A DNA stretch of 20,439 nt from the NCBI GenBank assembly GCA_910586005.1, contig CAJUHG010000053.1, forward strand, positions 1 to 20,439, in the 5' to 3' direction. Source of the DNA: an uncultured Lachnospiraceae bacterium (GTDB taxonomy: Bacteria; Bacillota; Clostridia; Lachnospirales; Lachnospiraceae). The notes under the pieces were generated by a model, which ran no database searches, was not told the DNA's origin, and was given only the letters and a program-made list of their open reading frames with translations. The position numbers were made by a program, and so were the translations under genes. This document shows, one piece after another, positions 1 through 5,934 of this stretch (position 1 is the first letter of the stretch; each line of letters opens with the position of its first letter).

Positions 1-692
1 CTCCTACCCCTCTTTCTAAAGATGGAATTTATTTATTTCAAGCAGACTCACAAAAACCTCCTTGCAAATTAACAGAATTATGGAATTTCATAAATTCTGG
101 CCAAACTTTGGCTGTTTATAATATTTCCAAGGATTTAGAAAATTTATTATCTAGAAAAAATTGTTCTGTTTTTCAATTTTCACAATCAACTATTTTTGCC
201 ACTGAAAATGCAAAACTAACGGCTGAGGGGCTTTTGTCAGAACTAATTCATTATACTCCTTTCTCCTTATCCTTTGCAAAAATTTTGCTATTGGGATATG
301 GTTATTGTGGTTCTGCAATCGGAAAACTTTTGCATCCCATATGTAACAACATCTATGTAATAGAAGCAGAATCAGAGAAACAAATACAAGCAGAAAAAAA
401 TGGCATATGTCCTATCACAACAGATGATTTTTCAATGGTATTGCCTCAATGCAATATTCTTATCAATACCATTCCTAAACCTATCTTAGAACCTGAATTA
501 CTTAAAAAACTGCATAGTTCTTGCCATATTTTTGATATTGCATCTGCTCCCTTTGGTTTTCCTGAAGATGTTACAGAGAAATATTTACTTCCCTATTATA
601 GAATCCCCGGGATTCCAGGCCGATTCTCTCCTGTAACCTCTGGACAGATAATTGGAAAGATAATAGAAAGGATGACAAATTATGTCTTATGA
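1..692 (+). CDS. dpaA: Dipicolinate synthase subunit A (5' end missing)
   Basis: Subunit A of dipicolinate synthase, which with DpaB oxidises the dihydrodipicolinate-pathway intermediate to dipicolinic acid in the mother cell during sporulation. The frame is open from base 3 with no stop, so the gene starts left of the window. 229 residues are visible, and the family is usually close to 300, so roughly 65-70 N-terminal residues are missing. A Rossmann nucleotide-binding motif, LLLGYGYCGSAIG, lies at about visible residues 95-107. It is followed by the usual NAD(P)-fold pattern NTIPKPIL, and by IPGIPGRFSPVTSGQIIG near the C-terminus, typical of the family. The stop overlaps the dpaB start by 11 bases (ATGTCTTATGA), indicating translational coupling. 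Identification is confident because of the adjacent dpaB. Confidence 0.93.
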   Translation, partial: PTPLSKDGIYLFQADSQKPPCKLTELWNFINSGQTLAVYNISKDLENLLSRKNCSVFQFSQSTIFATENAKLTAEGLLSELIHYTPFSLSFAKILLLGYGYCGSAIGKLLHPICNNIYVIEAESEKQIQAEKNGICPITTDDFSMVLPQCNILINTIPKPILEPELLKKLHSSCHIFDIASAPFGFPEDVTEKYLLPYYRIPGIPGRFSPVTSGQIIGKIIERMTNYVL

Positions 693-1293
693 TTTTCATA
701 ACAAATCCATTGGTATCGGTTTTACTGGTTCCTTTTGCACTTATGAAAAGATTTTCAAAGCATTAGAAGAACTGAAAAAGACAGGTGCAAGTTTACTTCC
801 AGTCTTTTCTGTAAATGCTTCTACCTTAGATTCTAGATTTGGTTCTAGTGAATCGTTTTTAGAGCGTGCAAGACTTTTGACAGGAAAAGAACCTATCACA
901 TCTATTCCAAATGCAGAACCTATTGGCCCGAAAGGATTAATGGATATTTTAGTCATTGCTCCTTGTACTGGAAACACGCTATCCAAATTAGCAAATGGTA
1001 TCTCTGATACTCCGGTACTAATGGCAGCAAAATCTCATTTACGCAACAATCGACCTCTCGTTCTCTCCCTCTCTACAAATGATGCACTTGGCATGAATTT
1101 AAAAAATATAGGTATTCTTTTAAATACAAAAAATATTTATTTTGTTCCCTTTGGTCAAGATGATTATCAGGCAAAACCTAATTCTATGACTGCCTTCACA
1201 GAACTTTTAGCAGAAACCATTGATTGCGCCCTTCAAGGAAAACAAATTCAACCTGTTATTCGCAGTCCTCATACTAACTCAGAACACAAATAA
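682..1293 (+). CDS. dpaB: Dipicolinate synthase subunit B
   Basis: Flavoprotein-like subunit of dipicolinate synthase, acting with DpaA to make the calcium-chelating spore-core compound dipicolinic acid. The 203-residue length is normal for the family. The N-terminal beta strand GIGFTGSFCTY and the central segment ILVIAPCTGNTLSKLANGI (about residues 90-108), followed by PVLMAAKSHLRNNRPLVL, are typical of the flavoprotein fold of SpoVFB. The start overlaps the end of dpaA, so the two are co-translated. In B. subtilis the pair is transcribed in the mother cell under sigma-K; no promoter can be seen here because the operon start is outside the window. A bidirectional hairpin terminator follows. 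Many cluster I clostridia lack dpaAB and use an Etf-type enzyme instead, so the pair argues against that group. Confidence 0.94.
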   Translation: MSYDFHNKSIGIGFTGSFCTYEKIFKALEELKKTGASLLPVFSVNASTLDSRFGSSESFLERARLLTGKEPITSIPNAEPIGPKGLMDILVIAPCTGNTLSKLANGISDTPVLMAAKSHLRNNRPLVLSLSTNDALGMNLKNIGILLNTKNIYFVPFGQDDYQAKPNSMTAFTELLAETIDCALQGKQIQPVIRSPHTNSEHK

Positions 1294-1309
1294 TAGAAAA
1301 CAATAGAAA

Positions 1310-1350
1310 AAAGGTCTGAATTACTTATTTTAAAAGAAATTCAGACCTTT
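1310..1350. terminator. Bidirectional terminator between dpaB and the DUF3006-like gene
   Basis: A perfect 13-bp stem, AAAGGTCTGAATT (1310-1322) paired with AATTCAGACCTTT (1338-1350), with a 15-nt loop. It lies 16 bases after the dpaB stop. Read on the minus strand the stem runs into six T residues, so it also terminates the convergent small gene that ends at 1393. Confidence 0.88.
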
Positions 1351-1392
1351 CCACTCTCCTAATTATAAAAATACAACAAAAATTTCTACCTA

Positions 1393-1569
1393 CTAACATA
1401 GACTATATTCCATCATTTCATAATGAAGTTTTACACCCTCTGCTATTTCTTCAGGTAACAAAGCTCTTGCCACACATTTTAATTCTTCTTGAGGATTGTC
1501 AATCTGTTGCAGGTAAGCATAATCTCCATCAATTCTTGATACAATATATTCAATTGGTCCAAAATTCAT
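1393..1569 (-). CDS. Small DUF3006-like protein
   Basis: A 58-residue cytosolic protein with no signal peptide or membrane segment. The pattern IEYIVSRIDGDYAYLQQID followed by RALLPEEIAEGVKLHYEM resembles DUF3006 proteins, short beta-rich proteins of unknown function in Firmicutes that typically read IVDRIEGDYAVLE...LPEGAKEGD. A longer frame starts 18 bases upstream at 1587. The internal ATG at 1569 is preferred because AAAGGAG sits five bases before it, inside the longer frame, and the family begins close to this point. The gene stands alone, with a terminator on each side. The function is unknown, and the DUF assignment is from recall of the motif, not from a search. Confidence 0.7.
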   Translation of the reverse strand: MNFGPIEYIVSRIDGDYAYLQQIDNPQEELKCVARALLPEEIAEGVKLHYEMMEYSLC

Positions 1570-1664
1570 AATTTCTCCTTTCTCCATAAAATACCTACTT
1601 AAATCATTACTAAACTATTAATTTATTGAAATCTCATATACAATTGCATCTAAATATTTTGAAT

Positions 1665-1717
1665 TATATTATAAAATTATAAAGTTTCCCCATTACCTAT
1701 AAAATATAGGGAAAACT
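1665..1717 (-). terminator. Terminator after the sigma-like gene
   Basis: On the minus strand, AGTTTTCCC (1717-1709) pairs with GGGGAAACT (1691-1683), a nine-pair stem with one G-T wobble, followed by a T-rich tail. An alternative inner hairpin, CCTATA/TATAGG, lies in the loop. It begins about 20 bases after the stop of the sigma-like gene. Confidence 0.7.
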
Positions 1718-1735
1718 ATTAAATGTTAAACATTC

Positions 1736-2584
1736 TTAACTAGTTTCTTTTGGAAGAGCAAGAATATCTTCAACTTCTCCAATTGGTATCTTTGTATACT
1801 TACTTAATTCCTGCAAGGTAGGAATGGTTCCTGATTGTTCTGCTAATGCTTTTTGTGCTGCATAAATTAAATTTACTTTTGCCAAAATAGTATATTCTCC
1901 ACTATCCATTCCTTCTATTTCTTTTTGATAATCTTCTATAGATTCTTTAATATAAATTTCTAATTTACTTTCTAAATCAGAAATATCAAATTTAATATTA
2001 GAATTATTACTATTACCTAAAATCTGTTCTATTCCCAACAAAAGCCCTATATTACCTTCTTGTACCAAATCTTCCAATAATAACTTATCTGATACATACG
2101 TTTTAGCTATTTCAATAATTTTTCCAAGCCACTGCCTAGAAATTTCTTCCATAACTTCTCTCTCACCTAATAGTAATCGTTTATATAATACAAATTTCTG
2201 CTCTTCTGATAAGATGGGAATTTCTTTAATTTCCCTAAGGTATCTTTGGAAATGTTTTGAATGCTCAAACTGTGAAACGGTCGTATGGTTATCTTGAGAT
2301 ATCCCAGAAGGTATTTTTTGTGAAATACTCGAAGAATCATAAGAAAATTTTCCAGAGGATGTAGATATTTCATCATCTTCTTCACCACCTAATTCTAAAA
2401 TGTCTACCACTGGTTCCTCTTGGGATTTTAACAAGTATTGATATATCATTTCTTGTTGTTCTTTTGATAAATCCATTTCTTTAAAATACTCTTGTATTAC
2501 TTCCTTTGTTATTGGTTCTGCATTTGTTTGGATTATTTCTTGTACAGAATGTAACGTTTCCATAAATGTTATCTTATCTATCAT
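1736..2584 (-). CDS. Sigma-70-like protein without region 4
   Basis: A 282-residue protein related to primary-type sigma factors but incomplete. Residues 1-55 look like a region 1.1-type helical domain. Residues 56-110 are an acidic, Ser-rich linker. Residues 111-160 (FQRYLREIKEIPILSEEQKF) match regions 1.2/2.1. Residues 168-188 (LLLEDLVQEGNIGLLLGIEQ) match region 2.2, the core RNA polymerase-binding helix. The next part keeps the spacing of regions 2.3-2.4 but has lost the aromatic and basic residues that melt and read the -10 element (compare the usual FSTYATWWIRQAI). Residues 235-278 (AAQKALAEQSGTIPTLQELS) match region 3. The protein then ends; there is no region 4 helix-turn-helix for the -35 element. 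The start is supported by AGGAG six bases before ATG. It might be an anti-sigma-like competitor, a regulator or a degenerate sigma factor; the family role is unknown to me. Confidence 0.72.
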   Translation of the reverse strand: MIDKITFMETLHSVQEIIQTNAEPITKEVIQEYFKEMDLSKEQQEMIYQYLLKSQEEPVVDILELGGEEDDEISTSSGKFSYDSSSISQKIPSGISQDNHTTVSQFEHSKHFQRYLREIKEIPILSEEQKFVLYKRLLLGEREVMEEISRQWLGKIIEIAKTYVSDKLLLEDLVQEGNIGLLLGIEQILGNSNNSNIKFDISDLESKLEIYIKESIEDYQKEIEGMDSGEYTILAKVNLIYAAQKALAEQSGTIPTLQELSKYTKIPIGEVEDILALPKETS

Positions 2585-2705
2585 ATTTTTCTCCTATTTA
2601 GGTGGCAAAATGCCATAATTTATAAGCAAGTAGGCACAGAAAAATTACAAATAAATAGAAATTGTAACTTGCTATTCTAATTTAAAAAACAAAATATCTA
2701 TTCAT

Positions 2706-2734
2706 ATTTTATCATGTGTAATACATTTTGTCAG
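2706..2734 (-). promoter_or_regulatory. Sigma-A-like promoter of the sigma-like gene
   Basis: On the minus strand CTGACA (2734-2729) and TAAAAT (2711-2706) are separated by 17 bp, about 120 bases upstream of the start codon. Between promoter and ribosome-binding site, 2603-2615 is a short palindrome, TGGCA AAA TGCCA. Confidence 0.5.
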
Positions 2735-3138
2735 TAGTTTCCTTATTTTTTAGTTCCATTTTCAGAAAAGTGTACTCACTGCTATTCATCTTGTCTGCTT
2801 TGTCTAATTTTGTATCATATTGATGTAGAGCAGTATGAAACTCAAGGACACATATTTAAAAGATTAGAATATTGCTAACCCCAAAAACTTAAAGAAGTTT
2901 AAGGCGATATTGTGCACCTTCTATTTTTCCTTTGTGTAAACAATAGACAGTATGCTTTGTGAACTTTCTATTGTCATGAATCATAGAAAACATGTTACGC
3001 GAATTTTCTATGATTATGAACAAATCGAGTAGGGAAGATTCTTCTTCCTCTACTCGTCATGTGACACACACTGTGCAGCAGCTAATTTCCATATGCCTCT
3101 ATACATAAAAAACGTTTTTACATTCTTGATTTAAGTCC
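2735..3138. other. Gene-free gap between the sigma-like gene and the DUF255 gene
   Basis: No convincing gene is seen. The right half (2940-3112) is the structured repeat annotated separately. The left half has a short stop-terminated stretch on the plus strand near 2812-2878 (reading ..DVEQYETQGHIFKRLEYC) with no start or ribosome-binding site; nothing else could be interpreted. Confidence 0.5.
2940..3112. repeat. Structured intergenic repeat, copy A
   Basis: Three consecutive hairpins: 2940-2974 (ACAATAG...CTATTGT), 2980-3014 (ATCATAGAAAA...TTTTCTATGAT) and 3026-3056 (CGAGTAG...CTACTCG), followed by a tail ending TACATAAAAAA. The first hairpin matches the one at 8303-8337 at 31 of 35 positions. 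The third hairpin plus tail aligns with 16400-16491, which shares AATCGAGTA, GAAGATT and the TACATAAAAAA end. It lies 27 bases downstream of the DUF255 gene. Confidence 0.75.
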
Positions 3139-5220
3139 TTACAAATTTACGGGCGGCTTACAACTATAATGATTACAAATATAAAGTGTAGTACTATCAT
3201 TTATCCTTTGGTATTCTGTACTTTCTTCTCGCATCACTATAATATCTGTGTCAAAATCACATGTTTCCTTTAGTTTTTCTAAATCTTCTTCTTTTTTCAA
3301 CACACAAACCACATGTTCGGGAGGATTTTGATATAAAAGAGATACAAATAAAAAGAAGGTTTGCCCTGCTGGATAATTTTGAGCAAAAGTAGAAAGAAAT
3401 TCTAACTGTTCTTCTGCTTGATTTTTCCACTCTATTTTCCCTGTAATCTGCCACAATTTCACCAAATTATATGTCATAACAGAATTACCACTTGGAATAG
3501 CACCATCATAAGTTTCTTTGGGTACCGCAATTAAGGTTTCATTTTCTTTTCCATAAAGAAAAAATCCTCCATTTTCTTTATCATAAAAAAATTCTACTGC
3601 TTTTTTACAATACTGAATTGCCTTGTATAAGTAATCTGAATCTAATGTAGCACGATAAATTTCTATTAATCCCCAAATATAAAAAGCATAATCATTTAAG
3701 AACCCTTTTCCTTGACTTTTTCCTAAACGATAACTGACAAATAAGCTTCCATGTTCTATTTGCTTTCTTTCGAGAAAATCACATGCCTTCTTTGCCTCCC
3801 ATAAATACTTTTCTTGACCAAATACTCTATAGATGTTAGCAAAAGCTACAATCATTAACCCATTCCAAGAAGTAAGTATTTTATCATCTAAATGAAGTTT
3901 ATGACGGTGTTTTCTATAGGCATATACCTTTGATAACAATCTTTCAGGTTCTGTAGTAGAATGACTATGGTGTTCTATATTTTTTTGATAATTAATACTT
4001 TCTAATTCTTTGCATTCTGAATTATTTTTTATTTTGTCAAAATTCTTTGTGTTTTTTCTATTACTTAAGCGATTTGGTATATTTTTTCCTTCAAAATTTC
4101 CCTCTTTGGTAATGTGAAAATATTCATTAAATTTTTTTCCAGCAGAACTTCCCAATAAAGCTGTTAATTCCTGATATGCAAACACATAATATTTTCCTTC
4201 TACTCCCTCACTATCTGCATCCTGTGCCGAGTAAAATCCACCTTCTGAAGAAGTCATCTCTCTCAAAATATATTGTGCTGTCTTTCTTACAACTTTCTGA
4301 TAAACTTCTTTTTTTGTTATGGCAAAGGCTTGTGTATAACTAATTAATAAAAGTGCATTGTCATAAAGCATTTTTTCAAAATGTGGAACCAAAAAATATT
4401 CATCTGTAGAATACCTAGAAAATCCACCACCAATATGGTCAAACATTCCTCCTCGATACATTTGTATCAAAGTTTTTTCTGCCATTTCAAGTGCCTTATC
4501 GTCTCTATAAATTTGATAATATTCCATTAAAAACATCAAATTATGAGGCATTGGAAACTTTGGAGCATCTCCAAAACCACCATGAATTTCATCAAAATTT
4601 CTTTCAAACCACTGCATTGCCTGAAAAGACAATTGCTGAAATATTGTGGCATATTGCTTTTTTTCAGAAACATTAATTTTTTTCACTTTGTCTTTTTGTT
4701 TTTTTCCATTTGTATGTCTCTGAAGTTCTTCGACCACTTCTTCCGCTGACTGTAATAGAGCATTTTTATCTTTTTTCCATTTTTTATGCACTTCCTGTAA
4801 TAAATCCAAAAACCCAACGCCTTGATAAGAGCTAAGTTTGGGAAAATATGTGCCTGCAAAAAAAGGTTTCTGTTCTGGTGTTAAAAACACACTAGTAGGC
4901 CATCCACCACTACCTGTAAATAACATACACACTTCCATATAAACCTGATCAATATCTGGCCTTTCCTCTTTATCTACCTTTATAGAAATAAAGTGTTGAT
5001 TCAATTCTTGTGCTACTTCTTCATCTTCAAAACTTTCATGTGCCATAACATGACACCAATGGCAAGTACTATAACCAATACTTAAGAATATGGGTTTATC
5101 TTCTTTTTTTGCTTTGGCAAATGCCTCTTCACACCAAGGATACCAGTTTACTGGTTGATTTACATGTTGTAATAAATATGGACTTGTTTGATTTCTTAAA
5201 TGATTTTTCAGTTTGATCAC
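3139..5220 (-). CDS. DUF255 thioredoxin-fold protein (YyaL/SSP411 family)
   Basis: A 693-residue cytosolic protein of the YyaL/spermatogenesis-associated-20 family, whose function is not established. The N-terminal thioredoxin-like domain (about residues 5-165) carries the family signature SPYLLQH, then STCHWCHVMAHESFED with a CxxC pair at C53/C56, then GGWPTSVFLTP (105-115) and AGTYFP. Residues about 200-600 form an (alpha/alpha)-barrel like that of N-acylglucosamine epimerases or glycosidases, with APKFPMPHNL, PHFEKMLYDNALLL and FYSAQDADSEG. It ends with the family's YSCKPPV. An Asn/Lys/Ser-rich stretch at about 384-425 looks like an insertion. The annotated start is GTG, but this GTG lies within the Shine-Dalgarno-like GAGGTGAT, so a CTG at 5211 four bases after that motif may be the true start. 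The gene is single, downstream of a palindrome at 5283-5308. Confidence 0.9.
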   Translation of the reverse strand: MIKLKNHLRNQTSPYLLQHVNQPVNWYPWCEEAFAKAKKEDKPIFLSIGYSTCHWCHVMAHESFEDEEVAQELNQHFISIKVDKEERPDIDQVYMEVCMLFTGSGGWPTSVFLTPEQKPFFAGTYFPKLSSYQGVGFLDLLQEVHKKWKKDKNALLQSAEEVVEELQRHTNGKKQKDKVKKINVSEKKQYATIFQQLSFQAMQWFERNFDEIHGGFGDAPKFPMPHNLMFLMEYYQIYRDDKALEMAEKTLIQMYRGGMFDHIGGGFSRYSTDEYFLVPHFEKMLYDNALLLISYTQAFAITKKEVYQKVVRKTAQYILREMTSSEGGFYSAQDADSEGVEGKYYVFAYQELTALLGSSAGKKFNEYFHITKEGNFEGKNIPNRLSNRKNTKNFDKIKNNSECKELESINYQKNIEHHSHSTTEPERLLSKVYAYRKHRHKLHLDDKILTSWNGLMIVAFANIYRVFGQEKYLWEAKKACDFLERKQIEHGSLFVSYRLGKSQGKGFLNDYAFYIWGLIEIYRATLDSDYLYKAIQYCKKAVEFFYDKENGGFFLYGKENETLIAVPKETYDGAIPSGNSVMTYNLVKLWQITGKIEWKNQAEEQLEFLSTFAQNYPAGQTFFLFVSLLYQNPPEHVVCVLKKEEDLEKLKETCDFDTDIIVMREESTEYQRINDSTTLYICNHYSCKPPVNL

Positions 5221-5282
5221 CTCAACATATAATATCTGCTTTTTTGCTGATTCTCAAACTGTCAAATTATTGTAATTTGTGT

Positions 5283-5308
5283 TATCCATTTGGTATACCA
5301 AATAGATA
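5283..5308. promoter_or_regulatory. 26-bp palindrome, possible operator
   Basis: ATTTGGTATACCAAAT (5288-5303) is a perfect 16-bp palindrome. Flanking TATC/GATA arms extend it to 26 bp with one mismatched pair. It lies about 63 bp upstream of the DUF255 gene. The TGGTATACCA core resembles operators of GntR-type regulators, but no such regulator is encoded in the window. Confidence 0.45.
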
Positions 5309-5384
5309 TCTTTTGTGGTGTATTTTTTGATATAAGTACATATATTCCTAAATTTTAATCCTTCACAACAAGTTTTTATATAAT

Positions 5385-5425
5385 AAAAAAGCCTTACAAA
5401 CACCACAGATGTAGTATTTATAAGG
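5385..5425 (-). terminator. Terminator of the tRNA operon
   Basis: On the minus strand CCTTA and TAAGG (5425-5392) enclose AAATACTAC/GTGGTGTTT, giving a nearly continuous 14-pair stem with a 4-nt loop. It is followed by CTTTTTT and starts six bases after tRNA-Leu. Confidence 0.9.
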
Positions 5426-5430
5426 TGAAG

Positions 5431-5514
5431 TGCCGCAGACCGGAATCGAACCGGTACGATGTCGCCACCACAGGATTTTAAGTCCTGCGCGTCTGCCAGT
5501 TCCGCCACTGCGGC
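5431..5514 (-). tRNA. tRNA-Leu (anticodon TAA)
   Basis: An 84-nt class II tRNA. The acceptor stem GCCGCAG/CTGCGGC has discriminator A, the anticodon loop is CTTAAAA (anticodon TAA), the long variable arm TGGTGGCGACATCG is present, and the T-loop is GGTTCGATTCC. CCA is not encoded. It follows tRNA-Tyr by 32 bases in one transcript. Confidence 0.97.
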
Positions 5515-5546
5515 AAAATATATCATTTTTCATCTGATATAATTAA

Positions 5547-5628
5547 TGGATGGAGAAGGATTCGAACCTTCGAAGGCGGTGCCAACAGATTTACAGTCTG
5601 CCCCCTTTGGCCACTCGGGAATCCATCC
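5547..5628 (-). tRNA. tRNA-Tyr (anticodon GTA)
   Basis: An 82-nt class II tRNA. The acceptor stem GGATGGA/TCCATCC has discriminator A, the anticodon loop is CTGTAAA (anticodon GTA), a long variable arm is present, and the T-loop is GGTTCGAATCC. CCA is not encoded. It is the first gene of a two-tRNA operon. Confidence 0.97.
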
Positions 5629-5674
5629 ATACTATAAAAACTATTATTATATTATCTTGTCCTGACAATGATAT

Positions 5675-5703
5675 ATTATAGCATATGATATAATTTCTTG
5701 CAA
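5675..5703 (-). promoter_or_regulatory. Sigma-A-like promoter of the tRNA operon
   Basis: TTGCAA (5703-5698) and a perfect TATAAT (5680-5675) are 17 bp apart on the minus strand. The -10 is preceded by TGC (an extended -10 type) and lies about 46 bases before the 5' end of tRNA-Tyr. Confidence 0.8.
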
Positions 5704-5734
5704 GAGTATTTTTAAAATTTTACAGATATTTTTT

Positions 5735-5896
5735 ATAACAGTTCAGCCATCACCTATCAGATAGGTGAATCCTGTCTACCAAAAGGAGCAAAAAAGATAA
5801 GTTAAGCGGAACACCATTTTATAAGCAAAGTTAACTGTGTAACAGCAGAACGTATCACAAATATATCTCTGCAAATAGTATAGACTGAACTGTTAT
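5735..5896. repeat. 162-bp element with terminal inverted repeats
   Basis: ATAACAGTTCAG (5735-5746) and its exact complement CTGAACTGTTAT (5885-5896) bound a non-coding segment. Just inside the left end, 5750-5768 is a perfect hairpin, TCACCTAT CAG ATAGGTGA. The element fills most of the gap between the amylase-family gene and the tRNA promoter. It has the size and form of a miniature inverted-repeat element, but no target-site duplication is evident, and it could instead be the processed or terminating 3' end of the amylase transcript. The gap 5629-5934 otherwise holds only the tRNA promoter. Confidence 0.55.
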
Positions 5897-5934
5897 CATT
5901 TTTCTTATCATTGTTTATGTGTAAAAATTTCTGT

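Noticed and set aside
2812..2878. Plus-strand stretch DVEQYETQGHIFKRLEYC ending in a stop
   Set aside because: The upstream part of the frame is not protein-like and there is no start or ribosome-binding site; it is too short to assign as a broken gene.
3108..3119. AAAAACGTTTTT palindrome after the DUF255 gene as a terminator
   Set aside because: It has no loop-forming bases between the arms and no G/C-rich stem, so it cannot act as an ordinary hairpin terminator.
5254..5526. A 90-codon minus-strand frame beginning ...AVAELADAQDLKSCGG
   Set aside because: It is the translation of tRNA-Leu, a well-known spurious protein; the tRNA and its terminator explain the sequence.
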